Shown here piece by piece: positions 15,778-24,556 of a stretch of 64,000 nt of DNA. Within the stretch, counting starts at the first letter, position 1, and each line of letters starts with the position of its first letter. The notes beneath the pieces are model-generated. The model was not told the origin of the DNA, did no database searches, and worked only from the letters and a program-made list of their open reading frames with translations. Origin of the DNA: Thermohalobaculum sp039805905 (GTDB lineage Bacteria > Pseudomonadota > Alphaproteobacteria > Rhodobacterales > Rhodobacteraceae); the NCBI GenBank assembly GCA_039805905.1, contig JBDIVM010000003.1, positions 1 to 64,000 on the forward strand, in the 5' to 3' direction. Position numbers and translations under genes: made by a program.

Positions 15778-16683
15778 TCATCTGAACACCGCGCAGGGAT
15801 CGCCCCGTTCGGCCGGTGGCGAGAACCAGACGAAGTCGAAGGGCAGTTCCCCTGCCGTGGCCGCCGGGTCCCCGCCGGGCGTGCTCTCGATCATGCCGAC
15901 CGAGAGCACCGTCAATTCCGGCGCCGCCAGCCGCAGATAGGCAGGCACACCCCGGTCGGTTCGCGCATGGCCATTGCCGGTGATCAGGACCGCTGCCCGG
16001 CCCTTGCCGTTCGCAAAGGCCCGCCCGGTCGCCGCGGCAAGGCGGGCATCCCGCAGCCGCTGCGCCTCGACCATCTCCGCCGCCACGCCGCGCGGCAGCT
16101 TGTTGCAGTGGGAAACGACCATCTCATCCTCGATCTCGGCACGGATCGCCGGATCGAGGGGGCGGTCGAGCCCAAGCCGCGTGGCGCCAGTCCCGTAGGC
16201 CCCGGCAGCGCCGTCGGCCATCGCCAACCGGATATCGACGCGCGACACGCCGCCGCCGGCGATGTAGGCGTCGGGTGCCGCCTCGACGATCGGCGCGTAG
16301 AGTTTCCAGTCGGGCCATCCGAGCCGGTCCCAGCCGATCGCCGGGCCGATCTCGCGGCGCCTTCCCCCCTGCGCCAGGTAGACTGCGATGCCTTCCTCGC
16401 TGGCGCTCGGAATCATCTCGAAGGCCAGGCCGCCCGGCTCCAGCCGCTCCACGATCCATGCCTGCCGCGCATGGTGCACCGGGTTGTCGTGAACTTCGCC
16501 GAGCACCACTACGGGCGCACGGCTCAGAGCATCGATCAACGCCCCCTCGGCGATCGTCCTGCCGTCGGCCGCAATGATGGGTCCGGGCGCGACGGGCGGT
16601 ACTGCGGCGCAGCCGCACAGCATCGGCAGCATGAGGCAGATCAGGGCCCGGCGCACCGGTGAAACCTCCATCATCTGAGCCAT
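15778..16683 (-). CDS. ChaN-family lipoprotein
   Basis: About 301 residues. A lipoprotein signal is clear (LICLMLPMLCGC, lipobox Cys). The body has VVVLGEVHDNPVHHARQAWI and later VLITGNGHARTDRGVPAYL, the marks of the ChaN/Tiki-like haem-binding lipoprotein family, implicated in iron or haem uptake. Starts at 16683, 16674 and 16671 are all possible; none has a strong ribosome site, and 16683 is used here. The upstream frame is open to 16791 but not conserved in appearance. Confidence 0.82.
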   Translation of the reverse strand: MAQMMEVSPVRRALICLMLPMLCGCAAVPPVAPGPIIAADGRTIAEGALIDALSRAPVVVLGEVHDNPVHHARQAWIVERLEPGGLAFEMIPSASEEGIAVYLAQGGRRREIGPAIGWDRLGWPDWKLYAPIVEAAPDAYIAGGGVSRVDIRLAMADGAAGAYGTGATRLGLDRPLDPAIRAEIEDEMVVSHCNKLPRGVAAEMVEAQRLRDARLAAATGRAFANGKGRAAVLITGNGHARTDRGVPAYLRLAAPELTVLSVGMIESTPGGDPAATAGELPFDFVWFSPPAERGDPCAVFR

Positions 16684-16842
16684 CCAGGGCAGAAGCCTAA
16701 GGGCTTTGCGGTCCGATTCAACCCGTCTGTCTCCGGCTTCCCGGCGCTGCCTGTCGAAATCCGCGCCGGAGTGCTGGCATGTGACACCCATCTCGCCTAT
16801 CTTCGAGGCGGATAGCCAGATGCGATCCTTCAGGTATTGTCG

Positions 16843-16962
16843 ATGCGCAGTTCGCCGGCCGCGTGGCTCGCCTTCATCGTCCTGGCCTCGGTCGTAGCCG
16901 TTGCCTCCTGCCAGGCATGGTGGGCGCCTGACGCCGCGGCTTTCGGTGGAATGACGCGGTGA
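16843..16962 (+). CDS. possible 39-residue membrane peptide upstream of xpaC
   Basis: A short frame with ATG at 16843 encodes MRSSPAAWLAFIVLASVVAV followed by ASCQAWWAP and a short tail. It has one hydrophobic segment, possibly a signal or a lipoprotein-like Cys. Its stop overlaps the GTG start of the XpaC gene by four bases, so it could couple translation to that gene. It may be a real small protein or only a leader. Confidence 0.4.
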   Translation: MRSSPAAWLAFIVLASVVAVASCQAWWAPDAAAFGGMTR

Positions 16963-17840
16963 GCGCTCAGCGCTACTCCGGCCGGTACAGCCCGGGCGCG
17001 GCAGCCCCGTCCGGGCCGTTTGTGCGCCCGGCAGGCCCTGGCAGCCTTCCCGGTATCCGCAGCTGGCTCCTGTTCCTGTTGCCGACGCCGCTCCTCGCCT
17101 CTGCTATCGGATCGATCGGCAGCGGCAATGTTCTTGCCGCGCTGATCGACCTTGCCGCCTACGGGTCGCTCCTCGGCGGCGCCTTCCTGCTGCGCGAGGG
17201 TCTGAAGGCCGAGCAGGCTTTCGCCGAACGCAGGATTGCCCGCCCGCCGGCCTTCCCGCGCAAGCTTGTCGCCGCGGTGCTCGCCGGCGACGGCGTGTTC
17301 CTCGCAACCTTCTTCGGCTGGGGCATCGGGCTCACCTCCGCGATCGGCTTCGCGGCCCTTGCCACCGCTGCCCATCTCGTTGCCTTCGGCCTCGACCCGA
17401 TGCGATCGAAGGGAGTCCGCGAGCACGGTGCCGACGGCGAGCGCGCCGCCGAGGCGCTCGACCGGGCGGAGGAGCATCTGGCCTCGATTCTCGACCTCGC
17501 GCCCCGGCTCGGCGACCGCGAGGTGCAGATCCGCACCACGGCGCTTGTGACCGAGGTGCGCCGGATGCTGCACCTGGTCGAGGAGGACCCGCGCGACCTC
17601 GACCGGGCGCGCCGTTACCTCTCGGTCTACCTCAAGGGCGCCCACGAGGCGGCCCGGAAATATGCCGACAACCACGCCCGGCTCAACGACCCGAAGCTCC
17701 GCGCGGATTATCTCGCGCTCATCGCCGATCTCGAAACCAGTTTCGGCCGCGGGCGCGAGATGCTTCTCGCCGACAACCGGACCGATCTCGAGGTCGAGAT
17801 CGAGGTGCTTCGCGAACGGCTGCAACAGGAAGGCGCCTGA
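16959..17840 (+). CDS. XpaC-like (5-bromo-4-chloroindolyl phosphate hydrolysis) membrane protein
   Basis: A 293-residue protein with a GTG start. Two pairs of hydrophobic segments lie at about residues 33-80 and 108-145, followed by a long helical domain (DLAPRLGDREVQIRTTALVT, RRYLSVYLKGAHEAARKYAD). This layout fits the XpaC family, which is regularly encoded next to TelA. The gene is followed by telA after 25 bases. The true function is unknown; the family name reflects an old phenotype in Bacillus. It probably acts with TelA at the inner membrane. Confidence 0.8.
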   Translation: MSAQRYSGRYSPGAAAPSGPFVRPAGPGSLPGIRSWLLFLLPTPLLASAIGSIGSGNVLAALIDLAAYGSLLGGAFLLREGLKAEQAFAERRIARPPAFPRKLVAAVLAGDGVFLATFFGWGIGLTSAIGFAALATAAHLVAFGLDPMRSKGVREHGADGERAAEALDRAEEHLASILDLAPRLGDREVQIRTTALVTEVRRMLHLVEEDPRDLDRARRYLSVYLKGAHEAARKYADNHARLNDPKLRADYLALIADLETSFGRGREMLLADNRTDLEVEIEVLRERLQQEGA

Positions 17841-17865
17841 CGGCGGGGCAAGATGGAGGACCCCT

Positions 17866-19038
17866 ATGGACGATACCGGGAAGACGGCCGAAGCCGTTGC
17901 CGAAGAAGTCACGGCCTTGACGGCGCAGGCGCTCGCCATGCCGCGCGCCGAGATCGTCGTGCTTGACGAAGCCGATGCCGCGACACGCGCCGAGATCGAG
18001 CGGCGCATCGCCGAGATCGACCTGTCGGATACCCAGTCGATCATCAAGTTCGGCTCATCGGCACAGAACCGGCTGACCGAGCTCTCCGACCAGATGCTCG
18101 AAGGCGTGCGCAACAAGGATGTGGGCCCCGCCGGCGAATCGCTGCGCAGCATGGTGACCACGCTCCGCGGCTTCGACGTCTCGGAACTCGACCCGAACCG
18201 CAAGCCGCGCTGGTGGGAGCGGCTGTTCGGCAAGTCGCGGCCGGTGGCCGAGTTCATCGCCCGCTACGAGACGGTACGCGGACAGATCGACGGCATCACC
18301 GACCGGCTGCTCGATCACGAGACGGTGCTCCTGAAGGACGTGAAGTTCCTCGACCGGCTCTATCAGTCGAGCCTCGAGTTCTACGACGAACTCGGCCTCT
18401 ACATCGCCGCCGGCGAGGCCAGGATCGCCCGGCTCGACAGTGTCGACATCCCGAAGGAAGCGGCGGATGTGGACGCCGCCAGCCAGGACCGCGCGGTGAT
18501 GGAGGCGCAGGAGCTGCGCGACCTGCGCTCGGCCCGCGACGAGCTCGAGCGGCGGGTGCACGACATGAAGCTGACGCGGCAGGTGACCATGCAGTCGCTG
18601 CCCTCGATCCGTCTCGTGCAGGAGAATGACAAGTCCCTGATCAACAAGATCAACTCGACGCTGGTCAACACCGTGCCACTGTGGCGCACCCAGCTTGCGC
18701 AGGCCGTGACGATCTTCCGCTCGCGCGAGGCGGCCGGCGTGGTCAAGGAGGCGACGGACCTGACCAACGAGCTCTTGACGAAGAACGCCGAGAACCTCCA
18801 GCAGGCCAACCGCGAGGTGCGCGAGCAGATGGAGCGCGGCGTCTTCGACATCGAATCGGTCAAGGCCGCGAACGCCCGGCTGATCGCCACCATCGAGGAC
18901 AGCCTGAAGATCGCCGATCAGGGCAAGGCGCGCCGCGCCGAGGCGGAGCGCGAGCTGATCAAGATGGAGGGCGAGCTCAAGGCCACGCTTGCCGCCGCCC
19001 GTTCCCGCGACACCGGGAGTACCGTCGCCGGTGCCTGA
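17866..19038 (+). CDS. telA: TelA-family toxic anion resistance protein
   Basis: A 390-residue, fully soluble, strongly helical protein. Core blocks such as PRWWERLFGKSRPVAEFIARY, YIAAGEARI and PSIRLVQENDKSLINKI are typical of TelA (PF05816), linked to tellurite and other toxic-anion or antibiotic tolerance. The helical arms at residues 235-270 and 330-380 should form coiled coils. A GGAGG ribosome site precedes the ATG at 17866. It is cotranscribed with the XpaC-like gene; the pair probably forms one complex, with XpaC as membrane anchor (inference). Confidence 0.92.
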   Translation: MDDTGKTAEAVAEEVTALTAQALAMPRAEIVVLDEADAATRAEIERRIAEIDLSDTQSIIKFGSSAQNRLTELSDQMLEGVRNKDVGPAGESLRSMVTTLRGFDVSELDPNRKPRWWERLFGKSRPVAEFIARYETVRGQIDGITDRLLDHETVLLKDVKFLDRLYQSSLEFYDELGLYIAAGEARIARLDSVDIPKEAADVDAASQDRAVMEAQELRDLRSARDELERRVHDMKLTRQVTMQSLPSIRLVQENDKSLINKINSTLVNTVPLWRTQLAQAVTIFRSREAAGVVKEATDLTNELLTKNAENLQQANREVREQMERGVFDIESVKAANARLIATIEDSLKIADQGKARRAEAERELIKMEGELKATLAAARSRDTGSTVAGA

Positions 19039-19197
19039 CTCAGGGACCTGACCGCGATGCTGCCGCGCTGATCCGCTGCGCGAGCAGGCGGCACGCCCTG
19101 TAGGTCCGGCCGCGCGCCCGGGTTAACCGGGCATTTACCGTGGCGCGGCCAGTCTCGGCGCGCGACGACATTCCGTCCGGACGGGAGACCCAGGCGC

Positions 19198-19578
19198 ATG
19201 ACCTTCGACGACGCCATCGCCAGGTGCTTCGCGAGATATGCCATGTTCGAAGGCCGGGCGCGGCGCAGCGAGTTCTGGTGGTTCATGCTGCTCTATGGCG
19301 GGTCGGCGGTCATTGCGGGAACCGCCCTCGCGCTCTCTCCGGTGCTTGCGGTGCTTGCCATCGCCATGGTCGCTGCACTCACCCCTCCGGCGCTCGCGGT
19401 GGCCGTCCGGCGGCTCCACGATATCGGGGTCGCGGGATGGGTGCTGATCCTGCTTGTGCCGCTGGTCGGTCAGCTCGCGTTGCTCATATGGCTGGTCCGG
19501 CCAGGCCTGCCACGGATCAACCGCTATGGTCCCCCTGCGGGCGAGGAGCGCGAGCAGATCCTGCTCTTCGCCCGCTGA
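19198..19578 (+). CDS. DUF805 membrane protein
   Basis: A 126-residue protein with three to four transmembrane helices and the DUF805 hallmarks FEGRARRSEFWWFML near the N-terminus, VRRLHDIG in the middle and INRYGPP near the end. Its function is unknown. It lies 159 bases after telA on the same strand and is convergent with the SRAP gene (gap 8 bases). Confidence 0.88.
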   Translation: MTFDDAIARCFARYAMFEGRARRSEFWWFMLLYGGSAVIAGTALALSPVLAVLAIAMVAALTPPALAVAVRRLHDIGVAGWVLILLVPLVGQLALLIWLVRPGLPRINRYGPPAGEEREQILLFAR

Positions 19579-19586
19579 CTTCATGC

Positions 19587-20261
19587 TCAGACCGCCATCC
19601 CCGAGGGCGCGATCAGCTCCGGCCCGTCGTTCCGCACATTACCGACGGCATTGCTGACCTCGGTCAGCACGATCCGGCTGTCGGGCGCCGGACGCATCAG
19701 CTCGGCGGCCCCGGATCCCGGCGTGAGCCAGCGGTCCCAGTCGGCCTCGCCCAGCACCACGGGCGAGCGCGGATGCAGATGCCGGGTCGCTTGCCCGGCG
19801 GCACAGGTCAGCACGGTGAACGAAAGCAGCTTCTCGCCATCGACCGTGGCCTGAGCCCAGAGCCCGGCCAGACAGAAGCCCGGCGCATTGCCCCTGAGCG
19901 TTATGAAATACGGCCGCTTCGACCCTGCCTTGCCGCTCCACTCGTAGAAGCCGATCACCGGGACAAGGCAGCGGCCGCGCCGCCACGCATCGCGGAACAT
20001 CGGCTTCTCCGGCGCCTCCTCGGCGCGGGCATTGAAGGTGGTGGCGCGAAACTCGGACAACGGTTTCGTCCACCAGTGCGGCACAAGTCCCCATCGCGCC
20101 AGTGCCACGCTGCGCCCGCACTTGCCCTGCCCGACAATGCCGACGGTCTGCGTCGGCGCCACGTTCCAGCTTGGCTCGGGCCACGGGCTGTCGCGGTCGA
20201 CGCCAAGCCAGTCGGCCCAGTCCGGCCGGCGCGGATCTCCCACAGCAAATCTGCCACACAT
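19587..20261 (-). CDS. SRAP-domain (YedK/HMCES) protein
   Basis: A 224-residue SOS response-associated peptidase-like protein. It starts MCGRF, so Cys2 becomes the N-terminal catalytic residue that forms a thiazolidine crosslink with abasic sites in single-stranded DNA. Other marks are PSWNVAPTQ, FNARAE, VIGFYEWSG and HLHPRSPVVL. A frame extends to 20306, but the start at 20261 is required for Cys2 and has AGGAG just upstream. It interrupts, on the opposite strand, an otherwise forward-oriented set of genes. Confidence 0.94.
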   Translation of the reverse strand: MCGRFAVGDPRRPDWADWLGVDRDSPWPEPSWNVAPTQTVGIVGQGKCGRSVALARWGLVPHWWTKPLSEFRATTFNARAEEAPEKPMFRDAWRRGRCLVPVIGFYEWSGKAGSKRPYFITLRGNAPGFCLAGLWAQATVDGEKLLSFTVLTCAAGQATRHLHPRSPVVLGEADWDRWLTPGSGAAELMRPAPDSRIVLTEVSNAVGNVRNDGPELIAPSGMAV

Positions 20262-20332
20262 TCTCCTACCTCTGTGCCGCTCCGGAGCCGTTCCGCCTTG
20301 CGCCAACCAGAATCACGCCGCAGCATACACGC

Positions 20333-21328
20333 ATGTCTGGTAGGAGATTCGCCGCCGCCCTGCGCGGCATTTGCGTTTCTGGGCTCGGGTTGCTCGCGGC
20401 CTGCAGCCTGCGTCCGACCGAGCAGGATTATGTCGCCTACCAGGTGGCGCTGCGGGCGATGGGCGATCTCAGGACCGAGCGCTCGCCGCAAGACGCCCCG
20501 TTCGACCGGCAGAGCCTGATCCGGAATTTCGAGCGGATCGCGCTGCGCCACGAGGCCGATGCCAGCGTCCCGGCCAGCGAGGCGAACTGGCAGCCGAACG
20601 CGCTGATGCGCTGGGAAGGCCCGCTGAACTACCGGCTCGTCGGCAGCGCGGTCACCGAGGAGGACCGCGCAGAGGTCAGCCGACTCATGCGGCTGATCTC
20701 GCGCCTGACCGGGCTCGAGGTAACCGAGGCCGACCGCGACCTGAACTTCCTGATCCTGATCACCACGCCGCCTGAGCGCCAGTTCTATGCCGAGCAGCTC
20801 GGCCAGCTCAACCCGGCGCTCGAGTCGACCTTCGACTTCTGGCGCCGCACCTCCTCGGTGATCTGCGTCGCCAACAACCTGTTCTCCAGCTCCGATTCGA
20901 ACCGGATCGTCGCCGGCCTCGTGGCAATCGGCTCCGAGACCACCGGCCTCCTGCGCAAGGCCTGTCTCCATGAGGAGATTGTCCAGGCGCTGGGCCTCGC
21001 CAACGACCATCCGGAGGTGCGCCCGTCGATCTTCAACGACGACAGCGAGTTTGCACTCCTGACCGAGCATGACGAGTATCTCCTTCGGATCCTCTATGAC
21101 CGGCGGCTTAGCCCTGGCATGACCGCGGACGAGGCGATACCGCTGGTTCGCCGCATCGTCGCTGGCATGGATGTGCCTTCCGATATTCGCACCGCATCGA
21201 TTACCGCGGCTTCCGCAGGCACGATCGGCAGCGCGGCCACGGAGCCCGCCTACAAGGCCGCCATCAGCGCGGAGCCCACCGCGGCCGGCCCGATTTCCGG
21301 TGCAGCGATCGGCGGTCCGTCCGACTGA
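20333..21328 (+). CDS. DUF2927 lipoprotein
   Basis: A 331-residue protein with a lipoprotein signal (ICVSGLGLLAAC). The body holds the DUF2927 pattern: NRIVAGLVAIG, the block CLHEEIVQALGLANDH, then SIFNDDSEFALLTEHDEYLL. The helix with CxxEE and QALG resembles a metallopeptidase helix in shape, but HExxH is absent. The tail is Ala/Gly-rich. The start at 20333 is divergent from the SRAP gene with a 71-base gap. The function is unknown; the neighbours suggest an envelope role. Confidence 0.82.
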   Translation: MSGRRFAAALRGICVSGLGLLAACSLRPTEQDYVAYQVALRAMGDLRTERSPQDAPFDRQSLIRNFERIALRHEADASVPASEANWQPNALMRWEGPLNYRLVGSAVTEEDRAEVSRLMRLISRLTGLEVTEADRDLNFLILITTPPERQFYAEQLGQLNPALESTFDFWRRTSSVICVANNLFSSSDSNRIVAGLVAIGSETTGLLRKACLHEEIVQALGLANDHPEVRPSIFNDDSEFALLTEHDEYLLRILYDRRLSPGMTADEAIPLVRRIVAGMDVPSDIRTASITAASAGTIGSAATEPAYKAAISAEPTAAGPISGAAIGGPSD

Positions 21329-21439
21329 CGGCATCGAACGGGAAAAATTGAACGCCTGCATCGCTCCAGCGGGCGCATTGCGACAGATCCTGCGGCACGG
21401 CGCGCCGGCCGGGCCGCCACTGGGCGGAGGAGATGCGGC

Positions 21440-22543
21440 ATGAGCCTCTGGGACGCGTTGACGGGCGAGTTCATCGACGTCATCGAATGGACGGATGACA
21501 CCCGCGACACCATGGTCTGGCGGTTCCAGCGCCACGGCAACGCGATAAAGTACGGCGCCAAGCTGACGGTGCGCGAGGGCCAGGCCGCCGTCTTCGTCCA
21601 CGAGGGCCAGCTGGCCGACGTGTTCCAGCCCGGCCTCTACGTGCTCGAGACCAACAACATGCCGGTGATGACCACGCTCCAGCACTGGACGCATGGTTTC
21701 AACAGCCCGTTCAAGTCCGAGGTCTATTTCGTCTCGACCCGGCGGTTCCAGGACCTGAAATGGGGCACCCGCAACCCGATCATGCTGCGTGACCCGGAGT
21801 TCGGCCCGGTTCGGCTCCGCGCCTTCGGCACCTATGCGATCCGGGTGAGCGACCCCGCGCTGTTCCTGCGCGAGATCGTCGGCACCGACGGCGAGGTCAC
21901 GACCGACGAGGTCACGTTCCAGATCCGCAACGCCATCGTGGCGCGGTTCTCGAACGCGCTCGCCTCCTCCGGCATCCCGGTGCTCGACCTCGCTGCGAAC
22001 ACCGACCAGCTCGCCGGGTATCTGAAGAACCGGATCGCCCCCGAGATCGCCGGATGGGGGCTCGAGATGCCCGAACTCTTCGTCGAGAACGTCTCGCTGC
22101 CCGAGGCGGTCGAGGCGGCGCTCGACAAGCGCACCTCCATGGGCGTGGTGGGCGACCTCTCGAAATACGCCCAGTTCCAAGCCGCCGAGGCGATGCGCGC
22201 CGCGGCCGACAATCCCGGCGCCGGCGGAATGGGCGCCGGGATGGGAATGGGGATGGGGATGGCGATGGCGAACCAGATGGCGCAGGCCGCGGGTGCGCCA
22301 GGCCGGCCCGGGGTCCCGCCGCCGCCACCACCCGCAGAAGCCTTATGGCATGTTGCCGAGAACGGACAGACCTACGGCCCTTACGGCCGCGCCGATCTGG
22401 GCCGCATGGTGAGCGAGGGCAAGTTCAGCCGCGACACGCTCGTCTGGACTGCCGGAATGACCGGCTGGACAAGGGCCGGCGAGATCGCGGCCCTCGCCCA
22501 GCTTTTCACCGTCGCGCCACCGCCGCCCCCGCCGGCGGGATAG
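21440..22543 (+). CDS. SPFH-domain (YdjI-like) protein with C-terminal GYF_2 domain
   Basis: A 367-residue protein. Residues about 1-285 form an SPFH/virion-core-like domain (VREGQAAVFVHEGQLADVF, FGTYAIRVSDPALFLREIVG). A Gly/Met-rich hinge (GAGMGMGMGMAMANQMAQ) and a proline run follow. Residues about 300-356 form a GYF_2 domain (WHVAENGQTYGPYGRADL, WTAGMTGWTRAGEI), which usually binds proline-rich peptides. The closest described relative is Bacillus YdjI, found with a zinc-ribbon partner, as here. It is followed after 9 bases by the zinc-ribbon gene. Confidence 0.88.
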   Translation: MSLWDALTGEFIDVIEWTDDTRDTMVWRFQRHGNAIKYGAKLTVREGQAAVFVHEGQLADVFQPGLYVLETNNMPVMTTLQHWTHGFNSPFKSEVYFVSTRRFQDLKWGTRNPIMLRDPEFGPVRLRAFGTYAIRVSDPALFLREIVGTDGEVTTDEVTFQIRNAIVARFSNALASSGIPVLDLAANTDQLAGYLKNRIAPEIAGWGLEMPELFVENVSLPEAVEAALDKRTSMGVVGDLSKYAQFQAAEAMRAAADNPGAGGMGAGMGMGMGMAMANQMAQAAGAPGRPGVPPPPPPAEALWHVAENGQTYGPYGRADLGRMVSEGKFSRDTLVWTAGMTGWTRAGEIAALAQLFTVAPPPPPPAG

Positions 22544-22552
22544 TTCCGGCCC

Positions 22553-23674
22553 ATGGCCGGAAGCCGCGAACTTCCCTGCTCGAACTGCGGCGCGCCGCTC
22601 GCCTACGACCCCGGCGCGCTGAGCCTTGCCTGCGCGCATTGCGGCACCGTCAACGAGCTGCCACCCGAGCCGGAGGGCCCCTGGGGAAAGGCCGGCGAGG
22701 TGCGCGAGCTCGATTATGCCTCGGCACTCGCCCGCGAGTCGGAAGACGTCGGGTTCGAGGATGCGGCGACGATCCGCTGCCCTGGCTGCGGCGCCGAGAT
22801 CTCCTTCGGCCCGGACACGGTTGCCGACCTTTGCCCGTTCTGCGCCACACCCCTCGCCAAGGCGGACAGCCATCCGCACCGGCACCCGAGGCCGCAGGCG
22901 GTGCTGCCCTTCGCGATTCCCGAGCGCGAGGCGCGCGAACGCATGGGTCACTGGCTCCGCGGCCTCTGGTTCGCACCCCCGGGGCTCAAGGAATACGCCC
23001 GGGCCGGCCGGCCTATGGTCGGGGTCTATCTCCCCCACTACACATATGACGCCCGGGGCAGTGCCGAATATCAGGGCATGCGGGGCGACGCCTATCATGT
23101 GACGCAGATGGTCCCGGTAAGCCGGAACGGGAAGACCCGCATGGTCCAGCGCCAGGTCCGCAAGGTCCGCTGGCGCCCGGTGTCGGGCCGGGTCGAACAC
23201 GCCTTCGACGAGATTCTGGTTGCAGCTTCCGAGACGCTTTCCCCTGGCGGCGGCGCGGCGCAGGACGGCAACCGGATCTGGGATCTCGCCGGACTCGAAT
23301 CCTATCGCACCGAGTTTCTCGCCGGCTTCCGTGCCGAGGCACCCACGCTCGCGCTCGACCAGGGCTTCGCCCGGGCGCGCGAGGCGATGGAAGCTGCGCT
23401 GCGCGACGACGTTCGCGCTGACATAGGGGGCGACGAGCAGCGCATCGCCCGCATGCGCTCCTCATACCGTGCGATCACCTTCAAGCATGTACTCCTGCCG
23501 GTCTGGCTTGCCGCCTACCGTTTCCGGGGTCAGCCCTACCGGGTGGTCGTCAACGCCCGCACCGGCGCGGTCAGCGGCGAGCGGCCCTGGTCCGCAGCGA
23601 AGATCCTCGTTGCCATCCTCGCCGGCCTCCTGCTTCTCGCCGGCCTGGCCTGGCTGATGGCGCAGGGGCAATAG
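22553..23674 (+). CDS. zinc-ribbon membrane protein (TFIIB-type ribbons)
   Basis: A 373-residue protein with two N-terminal zinc ribbons: CSNCG/CAHCG (residues 9-31) and CPGCG/CPFC (about 79-101). The middle is a large beta-rich domain (GVYLPHYTYDARGSAEYQG). A C-terminal transmembrane helix (ILVAILAGLLLLAGLAWLM) anchors it. It resembles the zinc-ribbon partners of YdjI-type SPFH proteins. The tight spacing to the SPFH/GYF gene suggests a joint membrane-associated complex. No function is established. Confidence 0.82.
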   Translation: MAGSRELPCSNCGAPLAYDPGALSLACAHCGTVNELPPEPEGPWGKAGEVRELDYASALARESEDVGFEDAATIRCPGCGAEISFGPDTVADLCPFCATPLAKADSHPHRHPRPQAVLPFAIPEREARERMGHWLRGLWFAPPGLKEYARAGRPMVGVYLPHYTYDARGSAEYQGMRGDAYHVTQMVPVSRNGKTRMVQRQVRKVRWRPVSGRVEHAFDEILVAASETLSPGGGAAQDGNRIWDLAGLESYRTEFLAGFRAEAPTLALDQGFARAREAMEAALRDDVRADIGGDEQRIARMRSSYRAITFKHVLLPVWLAAYRFRGQPYRVVVNARTGAVSGERPWSAAKILVAILAGLLLLAGLAWLMAQGQ

Positions 23675-23756
23675 CGGTCGCTGCCGCAATGTTCCCGTTG
23701 GGCGGGATTGTCTTCCCGGCTAGTCTTCGCCCGATCCAGCCGCCAAGGAAACGCCG

Positions 23757-24533
23757 ATGCCCTACGAGACCATCCTCTATGCCGTCGAGGACGGCATCGC
23801 CACGATCACCCTGAATCGCCCTGACCGGATGAACAGCCTGAACGCCGCAATGCGGGCCGAGCTGATCGACGCGCTGACCCGGGCCCCGCACGAATCCCGG
23901 GTGATCGTGCTGGCCGGCGCCGGACGCGGCTTCTGTGCCGGACAGGACCTTACCGATACAGGCCGGATCGAGGATCTGAACCTGCAACGGGTGCTGACCG
24001 AGGAGTATGAGCCGCTCCTGAAGCTTGTCTCCGACGCGCCGGTGCCGGTGATCGCCGCGGTGAACGGAGCCGCCGCCGGGGCCGGCGCCAACCTGGCGCT
24101 CGCCGCCGATGTGGTCGTCGCGGCGAATTCGGCGAGCTTCATCGAGGCTTTCGTCCGCATCGGTCTGATTCCCGACGCCGGTGGCACCTACTGGCTGCCG
24201 CGCCTCGCCGGCATGGCCCGGGCGATGGGGATGTGCCTTTTCGCCGAGCCGGTGGCAGCGCGGCAGGCGGCGGAATGGGGCCTGATCTGGGAGGCGGTCG
24301 AGGACGACCGCCTTGCAGAGCGGGTCGGAGAACTCGCCAGCCAGCTTGCCCGCGGCCCGACCGTTGCCTACCGGCTGATGAAGCAGGCATTGCGCCGCAG
24401 CATGGCCAACAGCCTCGATGCCCAGTTTGCCCTCGAGGCGCGCCTCCAGGCCGAGGCCGGGCAGACCCGCGACTTCCTGGAGGGGATCGCCGCCTTCCTC
24501 GAGAAGCGCCCCGCGCGCTATGAGGGACGGTGA
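23757..24533 (+). CDS. enoyl-CoA hydratase/isomerase, PaaG-like
   Basis: A 258-residue crotonase-fold enzyme. The oxyanion-hole parts are AGRGFCAGQDLT and NGAAAGAGANLALAADVV. The motif IPDAGGTYWLPRL carries the Asp used by PaaG, the 1,2-epoxyphenylacetyl-CoA isomerase of phenylacetate breakdown, in place of a hydratase Glu. No other paa genes are nearby, so a general fatty-acid or ring-opening isomerase role remains possible. An AAGGAA site precedes the ATG. Confidence 0.88.
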   Translation: MPYETILYAVEDGIATITLNRPDRMNSLNAAMRAELIDALTRAPHESRVIVLAGAGRGFCAGQDLTDTGRIEDLNLQRVLTEEYEPLLKLVSDAPVPVIAAVNGAAAGAGANLALAADVVVAANSASFIEAFVRIGLIPDAGGTYWLPRLAGMARAMGMCLFAEPVAARQAAEWGLIWEAVEDDRLAERVGELASQLARGPTVAYRLMKQALRRSMANSLDAQFALEARLQAEAGQTRDFLEGIAAFLEKRPARYEGR

Positions 24534-24556
24534 GCGGGGCTTGACGCCGCCGCGCC

